This document shows positions 1 through 5,975 of a stretch of 10,986 nt of DNA, piece after piece. The notes beneath the pieces are model-generated. The model ran no database searches, was not told the DNA's origin, and saw only the letters and a list, made by a program, of their open reading frames with translations. The DNA comes from an uncultured Collinsella sp. (GTDB lineage: Bacteria > Actinomycetota > Coriobacteriia > Coriobacteriales > Coriobacteriaceae): the NCBI GenBank assembly GCA_900550735.1, contig URTD01000054.1, positions 1-10,986 of the forward strand, given 5' to 3'. A program made the position numbers and the translations under genes. How positions within the stretch are numbered: position 1 is the stretch's first letter; every line of letters begins with the position of its first letter.

Positions 1-463
1 CGCGCTTGGTCTCGGTCTCGTGGAGTGGGCCGATGCCAAGGTAGTCGACCAAACTCATATCGGCGGTCTTGACGTACTCGAGCATCTCCTCGCAACGGGC
101 CGAAAGGCCCACGATGGCGTCGGGGCCCAGCAACTTGCGACAGACCTCGACGGGAATATCGCTTTGGCCCACGTGCACACCGTCGACAGCAATACCCTGC
201 TCGCGTGCGGCAAGCACACAGTCCAGACGGTCGTCGATCAGCAAGGCGACCTGACCGGTCTTGCCGGCCTGAGCGATTGCCTGCGCGGCGTCGCCGGTCA
301 GCGCAATGATCTCGCGGGCGCTTGCCACCTTGGAGCGCACCTGGATGCAGGTAAAGCCGGCGTCGAGCGCCTGGGCCACCACATCGCCCACGGGGCGCCC
401 GAGCGTGTTTTCGGGGCCGAGTACCAGATAGGCCGAGATATCAAGGTTGTCGCGGATGCTCAT
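1..463 (-). CDS. thiE: Thiamine phosphate synthase, C-terminus cut by window edge
   Basis: This cytoplasmic TIM-barrel enzyme joins hydroxymethylpyrimidine diphosphate to thiazole phosphate, giving thiamine phosphate. I translated it by hand from ATG at 463, preceded by GGAGGAAG. 154 codons are visible of the roughly 210 usual, so about 55 residues lie off the left edge. Family landmarks in order are IQVRSK (residues 40-45, where relatives often have QLRxK), the substrate-binding DDR (77-79), GVHVGQ (95-100), LLGPDAIVGLS (111-121) and YLGIGPLHETETK (141-153, the family's YIGxGPxxxTxTK). The ATG overlaps the TGA of the upstream thiamine-binding gene (ATGA), so the two are probably translationally coupled. 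It is the third gene of the riboswitch-led thi operon. Identification is firm; only the end is missing. Confidence 0.95.
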   Translation of the reverse strand, partial: MSIRDNLDISAYLVLGPENTLGRPVGDVVAQALDAGFTCIQVRSKVASAREIIALTGDAAQAIAQAGKTGQVALLIDDRLDCVLAAREQGIAVDGVHVGQSDIPVEVCRKLLGPDAIVGLSARCEEMLEYVKTADMSLVDYLGIGPLHETETKR

Positions 464-801
464 CGTGCTTCCTCCTGCTTTTTGATCTGTGCTTCCATGC
501 GCTCGAGTTTGCCGGTCATGGTGTCGGTAAATCCGGGTCGAATATCGGCTTTGAGCACGACTTCGGTGCGGATGCCCTTGCTCGCCAACACAAAGGTTGC
601 GTCGCGCACGACCTGCATGACCTCGTCCCAGTCGCCCTCGATCTCGGTGAACATGGAGGTGGTGCGGTTGGGCAGGCCGCTCTCGCGAATGACACGCACG
701 ACCTCGGCGACCTCGGCGGATAGCTCATCGCCGGTGCCGCACGGGGCGATGGCCACGGCGACGAGCGTGTTCATGCCGGCATTGGTTGCGGGCTCGGACA
801 T
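460..801 (-). CDS. MTH1187-family thiamine-binding protein
   Basis: A 113-residue protein of the MTH1187/YqgV family (PF01910, formerly DUF77), whose members have a ferredoxin-like fold and bind thiamine. Family features visible are an N-terminal beta strand (LVAVAIAPCGTGDELSAEVA), the NRTTSMFTEIEGDWDEVMQV segment near residues 45-64, and the ADIRPGF segment with a lysine-rich C-terminal helix. There is no signal peptide, so it is probably cytoplasmic. ATG at 801 lies 3 bases after the thiM stop, with a GGAGG site inside the thiM 3' end; the gene then overlaps thiE by 4 bases. Its place between thiM and thiE supports a thiamine-linked role. What it does with bound thiamine (storage, sensing or hand-over) is not known from the sequence. 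Confidence 0.88.
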   Translation of the reverse strand: MSEPATNAGMNTLVAVAIAPCGTGDELSAEVAEVVRVIRESGLPNRTTSMFTEIEGDWDEVMQVVRDATFVLASKGIRTEVVLKADIRPGFTDTMTGKLERMEAQIKKQEEAR

Positions 802-804
802 GGC

Positions 805-1644
805 CTATGCCTCCTCGAGCTCGAGTCGGTTATCGGCGATGTCTTGGGCGGTTGCGCGGTAGAGCTCGTCGATAAAGGCGACCTTAAAGCTTGCCGGGGC
901 GTCGGCGACAGCGGCGGCACGCGTGCCGGCCACGTTGTAGACGGCGGTGCCGCAGACGGCTGCCGTAAACGGGTCGGCGGCGCAGGCATACACGGCCAGC
1001 ACGCCGCCCTGCGAGCAGCCGCAGCCGGTGATCTTGGACATGAGCGGGCTGCCGCCGTGAGACTTGGCCACCGTCGTGCCGTCGGTGATTAGGTCGACTT
1101 CGCCCGAGACCACAACGGCGCCACCGGTGTGGCGAGCGAGCGCCACGGCGGCATCGCGGGCGGCGTCGACCGTGTCGGTGGTATCGACACCACGCACGCG
1201 GCTCAGATCAGCCGCCTCGCCCTCAAGACCCCACAGGCCGGCGAGTGCGATAATCTCGGAGGCGTTGCCGCGCACGATGGCGGGCTTGTACTGCTTGAGC
1301 TCGTTTACCAGCTGGGTGCGCAGGCTGCCGATACCCAGGCCCACCGGATCGAGCACCCAGGGCTTGCCGGCGTCGTGTGCCGCCTTCGCCGCGCGGGGAA
1401 TCGTCTGCTCGTAGATAGGGAAGAGCGTGCCCATGTTGAGATAGATGGCGCCGCCGCCGGCAACGAGCGCTTCGCCCTCGTCGGGCAGATAGACCATGGC
1501 GGCCGATCCGCCCACGGCGAGCTGTGCGTTGGCGACAAAGTCGATCGTCACCGTGTTGGTGATGGAGCCGGCCATCGGATTGGTGGCGCGAATTTCCTCT
1601 ACGGCCTTGACCATATGTTGCTTAAGCTGTTCCGAATCAATCAC
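805..1644 (-). CDS. thiM: Hydroxyethylthiazole kinase
   Basis: Phosphorylates 4-methyl-5-(2-hydroxyethyl)thiazole with ATP, the salvage step that feeds ThiE. The ribokinase-like protein has 279 residues, normal for the family. Landmarks are ITNTVTIDFVAN (28-39), the substrate region LAVGGSAAM (42-50), VLDPVGLG (97-104), VRGNASEI (124-131), VVSGEVDLITDG (178-189) and the phosphate-binding, catalytic SKITGCGCSQGG (203-214). The catalytic Cys is expected at 210; the usual ITGTGC is ITGCGC here, adding Cys208. The frame is open upstream to 1758, but that stretch is the TPP riboswitch and terminator. The start chosen is GTG at 1644, 8 bases after AAGGAGG (1653-1659). An ATG at 1651 is out of frame and stops after four codons. 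First gene of the operon. Confidence 0.95.
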   Translation of the reverse strand: MIDSEQLKQHMVKAVEEIRATNPMAGSITNTVTIDFVANAQLAVGGSAAMVYLPDEGEALVAGGGAIYLNMGTLFPIYEQTIPRAAKAAHDAGKPWVLDPVGLGIGSLRTQLVNELKQYKPAIVRGNASEIIALAGLWGLEGEAADLSRVRGVDTTDTVDAARDAAVALARHTGGAVVVSGEVDLITDGTTVAKSHGGSPLMSKITGCGCSQGGVLAVYACAADPFTAAVCGTAVYNVAGTRAAAVADAPASFKVAFIDELYRATAQDIADNRLELEEA

Positions 1645-1666
1645 TGCACATGCCTCCTTGGCATAG

Positions 1667-1697
1667 AAAAGGGGCGCTGTGCATAGACAGCGCCCCT
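1667..1697 (-). terminator. Riboswitch-linked intrinsic terminator upstream of thiM
   Basis: On the minus strand an 11-bp perfect GC-rich stem (arms 1687-1697 and 1670-1680, AGGGGCGCTGT pairing with ACAGCGCCCCT) closes a 6-base loop. It is followed by a short T run (TTTTCT). It lies directly between the TPP aptamer and the thiM ribosome binding site, the expected place for an expression platform that ends transcription when TPP is bound. The T run is short, and I did not identify a convincing antiterminator by eye. Confidence 0.8.
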
Positions 1698-1708
1698 GTA
1701 AAGGCGGC

Positions 1709-1800
1709 ATGCTCCCTACGCCAGCATTAACTGACAGGTTCAAAGGATTGGGCCCCATGCCCTCTCAGCCTTGTGGTTTGCACCGCCGGCACTCCCGCAT
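1709..1800 (-). ncRNA. TPP riboswitch aptamer (THI element)
   Basis: On the minus strand the conserved THI-box segments appear in order: GGGAGTGC, GCTGAGAGGG, CCTTTGAACCTG and AATGCTGGCGTAGGGA. A short P1 helix can close it (ATGC at 1797-1800 with GCAT at 1709-1712). The thiM operon with its own ribosome binding site and a hairpin terminator follow. By the known behaviour of this class, TPP binding should lower expression of thiM, the thiamine-binding gene and thiE. The helix carrying the variable arm is irregular, so its exact pairing is uncertain. Confidence 0.95.
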
Positions 1801-1817
1801 CGAATCTGTTGTTCCCT

Positions 1818-1846
1818 ATACTAGCGCACCTGCCAAAAAGGGACAG
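1818..1846 (-). promoter_or_regulatory. Candidate promoter of the thi operon
   Basis: On the minus strand TAGTAT (1818-1823, 4 of 6 matches to TATAAT) would start transcription near 1811, about ten bases before the riboswitch aptamer begins. A weak -35, CTGTCC (1841-1846, 3 of 6), sits 17 bp upstream. The placement is persuasive but the hexamers are poor. The -35 and spacer lie inside the inverted repeat at 1828-1862. Confidence 0.45.
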
Positions 1847-1862
1847 GTTTATTTTGGCAGGT
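1828..1862. repeat. Perfect 11-bp inverted repeat in divergent promoter region
   Basis: Arms ACCTGCCAAAA (1828-1838) and TTTTGGCAGGT (1852-1862) are perfect reverse complements around a 13-base spacer that contains GGGACAGG. The repeat lies between the thi promoter and the HAD gene promoter and covers the likely -35 zones of both. It could be an operator, or one copy of a dispersed REP/MITE-like repeat. It is not followed by a good T tract, so a terminator is less likely. Confidence 0.75.
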
Positions 1863-1865
1863 CGT

Positions 1866-1871
1866 TACAAT
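1866..1871 (+). promoter_or_regulatory. Candidate -10 of the HAD-LysR transcript
   Basis: TACAAT matches 5 of 6 consensus bases and lies 28 bases before the ATG at 1900. No good -35 is seen at 16-18 bp upstream (that stretch is the inverted-repeat spacer), so activation or a non-consensus promoter is possible. Confidence 0.45.
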
Positions 1872-1899
1872 AGGTAGGACCGATACGAATGGGGACCTT

Positions 1900-2808
1900 A
1901 TGATTAAACTTGTGCTGACCGATATGGACGATACACTGATTCCAGCCGGGCATGACGGCGCCAGCGACTACGCCATTGAGGGTATTCATGCCATGCAGGC
2001 GGCGGGTCTGCACTTTGGGCCGGTTTCGGGTCGTCAGCCGTCCGCGATGGGCTGGATGTTCAAAAACCGTTCCGAGTGTTTTTCGACCGGTGCGTTCTGT
2101 AACGGCCAGGTGATGTTTGTCGACGGCGAAGTAGTTGCTTCGCGCGCAATCGACAACGATGCTCTGATGCGTTTGGCTGACTATCTGGAGCAAGAGACCG
2201 ACGATACATTTCTAAAAGTCTACAGCCTGGGCGATGACTTTTGGGGCAACGATGCCTATTGCGTGACGAGCAATCCCGAGCGTGTGCGTCGCGCTATGGA
2301 GTCGGGCGGCAATGCGTGGCTCAAAGGCGAAGAGGCCCCGTGTCGTCCCGTCGTCGATGGCGCGCCGGTGTTTAAGGCGAATATCTGGAGTGCCCGTTCG
2401 CGTGAGGAGCTCGCGGAGCTACGCGAGCGCGTTGCCGTTGAGGTGCCGGAACTCTCGCTTGTGTTTCCCAACAACCGAGTGCGCCTGTTCGACATCCTTC
2501 CGGATGGTTGGGACAAGGGCTGCGCTGCGCTGGAGCTGGCGCGCGCCTTGGGCCTGACGCCCGACGAGGTGGCCGTATTTGGCGATTCCGATAACGATCT
2601 GCCCATGATCGATGCCGTTCCCAACTCCGTTGCAGTTGCCAATGCCAATGAGGCCGTCACGGCTGCCGCGCGCTGGCATATCGGCGCCGCGGCAGATGAT
2701 GCGGTCGCCGGGGCTCTGCATCAGATTGCCGCCTGCGCCGCGACGGGGGAGATGCCACCGTTTATGCGTCAGGAGGGTGCAGCCGACGCGAATTTCGCGA
2801 ACAGCTAA
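1900..2808 (+). CDS. Cof-type HAD-IIB family phosphatase
   Basis: A 302-residue soluble hydrolase of the haloacid dehalogenase superfamily, Cof/YbjI-like subclass IIB. Visible catalytic motifs are DMDDTL (8-13; Asp8 nucleophile, Asp10 acid/base), SGR (43-45, motif II), Lys206 in DGWDKGCAALELARALG (motif III) and GDSDND (228-233, motif IV, Mg2+ binding). The stretch between motifs II and III is the large C2B cap that sets specificity. Such enzymes remove phosphate from sugar phosphates, cofactors such as PLP, or pyrimidine intermediates; the substrate cannot be read from sequence. Some Cof-like members act in thiamine metabolism, but this gene is divergent from the thi operon, so that link is only a guess. 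The ribosome binding site is weak (GGGGA). The LysR gene starts 10 bases after the stop. Confidence 0.9.
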   Translation: MIKLVLTDMDDTLIPAGHDGASDYAIEGIHAMQAAGLHFGPVSGRQPSAMGWMFKNRSECFSTGAFCNGQVMFVDGEVVASRAIDNDALMRLADYLEQETDDTFLKVYSLGDDFWGNDAYCVTSNPERVRRAMESGGNAWLKGEEAPCRPVVDGAPVFKANIWSARSREELAELRERVAVEVPELSLVFPNNRVRLFDILPDGWDKGCAALELARALGLTPDEVAVFGDSDNDLPMIDAVPNSVAVANANEAVTAAARWHIGAAADDAVAGALHQIAACAATGEMPPFMRQEGAADANFANS

Positions 2809-2818
2809 GGAGACAGCC

Positions 2819-3715
2819 ATGAAGCTCCAGCAGCTCAGATATGTCGTCAAAGTTGCCGAATGCGGCAGCATTACCGAGGCCTCGCGCCGTCTCTTTGTGT
2901 CGCAGCCTTCGATTACCGCGTCGATTCGCGATCTCGAAAACGAGATGGGTGTGCACATCTTTGAGCGCACCAACAAGGGCGTCATTGTGTCCGAGGAAGG
3001 CGAGACCTTCTTGGGCTATGCGCGCCAGGTACTCGACCAGGCCGACCTGCTCGAGGGCAAGTACAAGGGCGCATCCGAGCAGGTGCCGCACTTTAGTGTG
3101 AGCTGCCAGCATTATTCCTTTGCCGTCAACGCGTTTGTCGACGTGATCCGCGAGTTCGATGCCGCGCGTTACGACTTCACCCTGCGCGAGGAGCAGACTC
3201 ACGAGATTATCGAGGATGTCGCGCATATGAAAAGCGAACTGGGCATCCTGTACTTATCCGAGCATAACCGCGAGGTCATCGAGCGCATGCTGGTGGCCAA
3301 CGAGCTCGTGTTCGAAGGACTCTTCTGCGCCACGCCGCATGTCTTCGTCTGCGCCGACCATCCGCTGGCGGACCGCTCCAGCGTGACGCTCGAGGATCTG
3401 GAAGACTACCCGTTCCTGTCCTACGAGCAGGGCAGCTACAACTCGTTTTACTATTCCGAGGAGCTGACCTCGACGTTCGAGCGTCGCAAAAATATCCGCG
3501 TGCGCGACCGTGCGACGTTGTTCAATTTGGCCATGGGCCTCAACGGCTACACGGTATGCTCGGGCGTGATCAGCCACGAGCTCAACGGCCCCGGCATTAT
3601 CTCGATTCCGCTCGACGTGGACGAGTACATGGAGATTGGCATCATCACGCGCAAGAACACGACGCTTACGCGCTACGGTCGGGCCTATATCGACGCGATT
3701 CGTCAGCATATCTAG
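2819..3715 (+). CDS. LysR-family transcriptional regulator
   Basis: A 298-residue DNA-binding regulator of typical LysR length. The N-terminal winged helix-turn-helix occupies about residues 1-60, with the recognition region ASRRLFVSQPSITASIRDLE and the wing GVHIFERTNKGVIVSEEG. A linker helix follows, then the periplasmic-binding-like effector domain (about 90-298). ATG at 2819 is chosen because AAGGAG overlaps the TAA of the HAD gene just upstream and the reading matches the usual LysR N-terminus (MKLQQLRYVVKVAE). The gene is therefore probably co-transcribed and translationally coupled with the HAD gene. A LysR-type inverted repeat lies before the methyltransferase gene downstream, making that gene the likeliest target. 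Its effector is unknown. Confidence 0.93.
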   Translation: MKLQQLRYVVKVAECGSITEASRRLFVSQPSITASIRDLENEMGVHIFERTNKGVIVSEEGETFLGYARQVLDQADLLEGKYKGASEQVPHFSVSCQHYSFAVNAFVDVIREFDAARYDFTLREEQTHEIIEDVAHMKSELGILYLSEHNREVIERMLVANELVFEGLFCATPHVFVCADHPLADRSSVTLEDLEDYPFLSYEQGSYNSFYYSEELTSTFERRKNIRVRDRATLFNLAMGLNGYTVCSGVISHELNGPGIISIPLDVDEYMEIGIITRKNTTLTRYGRAYIDAIRQHI

Positions 3716-3762
3716 GCTGCTGTGCTCCGCACGGTTCAAGTCTCTTTATGACAGTCCAGACT

Positions 3763-3783
3763 GATATAGGAAACATCTATATC
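3763..3783. promoter_or_regulatory. Candidate LysR-type operator upstream of the methyltransferase gene
   Basis: GATATAG and CTATATC are perfect 7-bp inverted arms around a 7-base AT-rich spacer, and the site contains the T-N11-A pattern typical of LysR boxes. It lies 87 bases before the methyltransferase ATG and just upstream of AT-rich -10-like stretches (TATAAA 3791-3796, TATATT 3799-3804) that lack a good -35. That arrangement fits an activator-dependent promoter. Confidence 0.6.
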
Positions 3784-3790
3784 AAACTGT

Positions 3791-3804
3791 TATAAACGTA
3801 TATT
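3791..3804 (+). promoter_or_regulatory. Candidate -10 region of the methyltransferase gene
   Basis: Two overlapping choices, TATAAA (3791-3796) and TATATT (3799-3804), lie just after the LysR-type inverted repeat. No TTGACA-like hexamer is seen at the right distance for either. The leader to the ATG would be about 60-70 bases and contains the 14-bp palindrome at 3817-3830. Confidence 0.35.
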
Positions 3805-3816
3805 TTACGATGGTCA

Positions 3817-3830
3817 TATGAGCGCTCATA
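3817..3830. repeat. 14-bp perfect palindrome in the methyltransferase leader
   Basis: TATGAGCGCTCATA is its own reverse complement. It lies between the candidate -10 and the ribosome binding site at 3857-3863. It could be a second regulator site placed as a roadblock; as RNA it has no loop, so a stable hairpin is unlikely. A chance origin cannot be excluded. Confidence 0.5.
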
Positions 3831-3870
3831 CTCTGTCCCAGTAAAGCAACCAATGCAAAGGGAGATATCT

Positions 3871-5004
3871 ATGAGCACTTCGATTCAACCGAACGCGCCG
3901 TTTCGCGCCGATATCGTCGGCAGCTTTCTTCGTCCGCAGGCTGTAAAGGACGCCCGTGCCGCCTATGTCGCGGGTAAACTCGACGCTTCCGGCCTTAAGG
4001 CCGTCGAGGACGATGCCATTCGCGATTTGGTGGCCAAGCAGAAGGCCGCCGGCCTGCAGGTGATCACCGATGGCGAGTTCCGCCGCAGCTACTGGCACCT
4101 CGATTTTATGTGGGGCCTTAACGGCATTGAGCGCCGCACCTCACGCACGGGTTATATGTTCCATGACGAGGAGACGACAGCCGACACCGCCGTGGTTACC
4201 GGTCCCATTAGCGGCGAGAACCACCCGTTCGTCGAGCATTTTAAGTTCGTCAAGGCGCTTGAGGAGGAGGGCCAGGTCGCACGCCAGACCATTCCGGCGC
4301 CGATCCAGACGTTCTCTGAGGTCACGCTCGATCGCTGCGATGGCCAGCAGGAGAGCCTGCGCGCTGTCTATAAGACCGATGAGGAACTTGCCGACGCCAT
4401 TGCAGCCGCTTATCGCACGGTGATCGCCGACCTGTACGCAGCAGGCTGCCGCAACATCCAGTTTGATGACTGCACCTGGGGCATCTACTGCGATACCGAT
4501 TTTGTCGCCAAAACCGGCATGAGCCCGGTCGACCTGCAAAAGGTAAGCGAGCTGGGCGTGGCGCTCAACAACGCCGCCATCGAGGGCAAGCCCGACGATT
4601 TGGTCATCAACACGCACGTGTGCCGCGGCAACTACCACTCCACCTACGCTTTTGAAGGCGGCTACGACCCTATCGCTCCGTATCTGTTCGCACATGAGAA
4701 TGTCGATGCGTTCTATCTGGAGTTCGACACGCCGCGCGCCGGCGGCTTTGAGCCGCTCAAGTACGTCGCTCCCGGCAAGAAGGTCGTGCTGGGCTTGGTA
4801 ACCACCAAGGCGGCAGAGCTCGAGAACGAGGATGTTATCGTCGAGCGCATCCGCGAAGCCGCTAAGTACGTGCCGCTCGAGAATCTGTACCTGTCGCCCC
4901 AGTGCGGCTTTGCCAGCTGCGAGATTGGCAACAAGCTGACCGAGGACGAGCAATGGGCGAAGATCGCGCTGGTCAAGCGCATTGCCGAGCGCGTTTGGAA
5001 GTAA
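3871..5004 (+). CDS. MetE-like core methyltransferase (YxjG/YxjH type)
   Basis: A 377-residue zinc methyltransferase related to the catalytic C-terminal half of cobalamin-independent methionine synthase, the same length as the Bacillus YxjG/YxjH proteins. It lacks the N-terminal half of full-length MetE (about 750 residues). The expected zinc ligands are present: His249 and Cys251 (NTHVCRGN), Glu284 (YLEFD) and Cys345 (SPQCGFAS). FRADIVGSFLRP near the N-terminus is the usual family opening. ATG at 3871 is preferred to an in-frame ATG at 3853 because AAAGGGAG (3857-3864) lies between them at good spacing. The likely role is methyl transfer to homocysteine or another thiol, giving methionine; the methyl donor cannot be read from sequence. 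A LysR box and LysR gene upstream suggest specific control. No SAM riboswitch is seen. Confidence 0.9.
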   Translation: MSTSIQPNAPFRADIVGSFLRPQAVKDARAAYVAGKLDASGLKAVEDDAIRDLVAKQKAAGLQVITDGEFRRSYWHLDFMWGLNGIERRTSRTGYMFHDEETTADTAVVTGPISGENHPFVEHFKFVKALEEEGQVARQTIPAPIQTFSEVTLDRCDGQQESLRAVYKTDEELADAIAAAYRTVIADLYAAGCRNIQFDDCTWGIYCDTDFVAKTGMSPVDLQKVSELGVALNNAAIEGKPDDLVINTHVCRGNYHSTYAFEGGYDPIAPYLFAHENVDAFYLEFDTPRAGGFEPLKYVAPGKKVVLGLVTTKAAELENEDVIVERIREAAKYVPLENLYLSPQCGFASCEIGNKLTEDEQWAKIALVKRIAERVWK

Positions 5005-5051
5005 CGCTAGCGTTTGCAGGTGGCGGCGCGTGCGAGGCATTGCGTATCGCG

Positions 5052-5057
5052 TACAAT
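5052..5057 (+). promoter_or_regulatory. Candidate -10 before the 17-codon ORF
   Basis: TACAAT matches 5 of 6 consensus bases, 71 bases before the small ORF and 48 bases after the methyltransferase stop. No convincing -35 is visible, so it is tentative. Confidence 0.3.
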
Positions 5058-5127
5058 GGTTCGGATCGTATCGTTCGGGCAGGTTATCCGATATGCCTGA
5101 TCGCCCTTCCATCATGAAAGGACATCC

Positions 5128-5181
5128 ATGCCCCAGTTCTCGACGCCCACCGTATCTGAACTCGAGGAGACTACTGAATAG
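5128..5181 (+). CDS. Possible 17-residue small protein or gene remnant
   Basis: The reading is MPQFSTPTVSELEETTE, then TAG. It has a good AAAGGA ribosome binding site (5117-5122) 5 bases before the ATG. The ORF lies between a -10-like TACAAT (5052-5057) and the long terminator hairpin at 5199-5246, so it could form a free-standing transcript of about 180 bases, or be the last gene of the methyltransferase transcript. The peptide is polar and acidic, with no membrane segment and no family I recognise. It may be a real small protein, a leader peptide that lost its gene, or the first codons of a decayed gene. The strong ribosome binding site argues against pure chance. Confidence 0.4.
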   Translation: MPQFSTPTVSELEETTE

Positions 5182-5198
5182 TAGCTGCGTTCAGCCAA

Positions 5199-5246
5199 AT
5201 TAAAAATGGCGTCCATGCGTATGTACGCGTGGACGCCATTTTTAAT
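5199..5246. terminator. Long convergent bidirectional terminator
   Basis: Arms 5199-5221 and 5224-5246 pair over 23 positions with a single G-T wobble, leaving a minimal loop at the centre. Each GC-rich stem is flanked by an A run on one side and a T run on the other (TTTTT after GGACGCCA on plus; the same on minus), so it works in both directions. It ends the plus-strand methyltransferase/small-ORF transcript and the minus-strand esterase, whose TAA (5242-5244) falls inside the stem. Confidence 0.92.
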
Positions 5247-5955
5247 GCGTCAGTATCCAGTGGATGCCGCGCGCCATGCGCAGGTCAGTTTGGGCAAAAT
5301 GATTGCCGGGGTTGAGCTCCAGCGTTGTTGGGATGTCACGCTCTATAAACAGCTCTTCCATCGCGCGCGTATCGTCGAGTACGTGCCGCATCATGCGGTT
5401 GGGCGTCTTGGTTTCCTTTTTACCGAGCGACAGATAGGCGGCGTCGGGCGTAGCCGTCATCGTGCGCTCGCGCGCGTAGTCGATAAAGCTGGGGAACCAC
5501 AGCGACCCCGATGCACTCGCTGCGCGCTCAAAGACATCTGTTTGCCAAAGTGCCCACAGTGCAAAAAGACCCGCCAACGAGTAGCCGGCAACGCCGCGCC
5601 AGGCGGGCGGTTGCGGGAGCGATGATTCGGCCTGGGGGATTATCTGCTTCAACAACTCGTCAAGAAAACCAGCAGCCTGTCCGCCAAAGGGCTCGGCATC
5701 TCGTATAGTTCCCTCGCATTCCCAGGGGCTCAGCTCGCGATTCCAATCGAGCCCTCCAATGGCTACAAGGGTGAACGGCGGGCAGTCGAGCTCTCGGCAG
5801 CGCTCGTAGACTTCACTACCGTCGCCCATAACCACGGGGAGGTAGATGACGGGCGCGCCTTCCGCACACTCTGAATAAACGGTTATCTGCTTATGATGCG
5901 CTTCCAAGGCAGGCTTCTCTCGGTGTTGTGATATCGACAGCCTCAATTGTTGCAC
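5242..5955 (-). CDS. Alpha/beta-hydrolase esterase (esterase D / IroE-BesA-like)
   Basis: A soluble serine hydrolase of up to 237 residues, of the putative-esterase type (PF00756). The nucleophile elbow is GYSLAG (124-129, Ser126), LSLGKKE (176-182) matches the strand-turn preceding the acid region in this family, and His219 in NPGNHF is the likely catalytic base. Relatives include siderophore trilactone hydrolases (IroE, BesA) and general acyl esterases; no siderophore genes are nearby, so a general esterase is the safer call. The protein is a little short for the family. The start is uncertain: GTG at 5955 has no clear ribosome binding site, while TTG at 5907 (residue 17) follows GAGAAG. 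The gene begins soon after the permease terminator and ends in the convergent hairpin. Confidence 0.82.
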   Translation of the reverse strand: MQQLRLSISQHREKPALEAHHKQITVYSECAEGAPVIYLPVVMGDGSEVYERCRELDCPPFTLVAIGGLDWNRELSPWECEGTIRDAEPFGGQAAGFLDELLKQIIPQAESSLPQPPAWRGVAGYSLAGLFALWALWQTDVFERAASASGSLWFPSFIDYARERTMTATPDAAYLSLGKKETKTPNRMMRHVLDDTRAMEELFIERDIPTTLELNPGNHFAQTDLRMARGIHWILTH

Positions 5956-5975
5956 GCTGGCACGGGGGCAGACGC

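Noticed and set aside
20..862. Long plus-strand ORF opposite thiE and the thiamine-binding gene
   Set aside because: It is antisense to two clear family members, has no ribosome binding site and shows composition typical of reverse-strand frames in GC-rich genes.
1637..1651. Four-codon ORF (ATG at 1651) overlapping the thiM start
   Set aside because: It is only one base from the Shine-Dalgarno site, too close for good initiation, and out of frame with thiM. Most likely chance.
1645..1758. N-terminal extension of thiM up to 1758
   Set aside because: The extra codons translate the TPP riboswitch and terminator hairpin; the GTG at 1644 has the ribosome binding site and matches the family length.
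2612..2818. N-terminal extension of the LysR protein into the HAD gene
   Set aside because: The 69 extra residues are arginine- and proline-rich out-of-frame HAD sequence; ATG at 2819 has a good ribosome binding site and gives the standard LysR N-terminus.
5003..5014. 12-bp palindrome AACGCTAGCGTT at the methyltransferase stop codon
   Set aside because: It has no loop and no T run, so it is not a terminator, and its position over a stop codon makes an operator unlikely. Probably chance.
4141..5115. 324-codon minus-strand ORF opposite the methyltransferase gene
   Set aside because: The opposite strand encodes a full protein with all zinc ligands; this frame has no recognisable domain.
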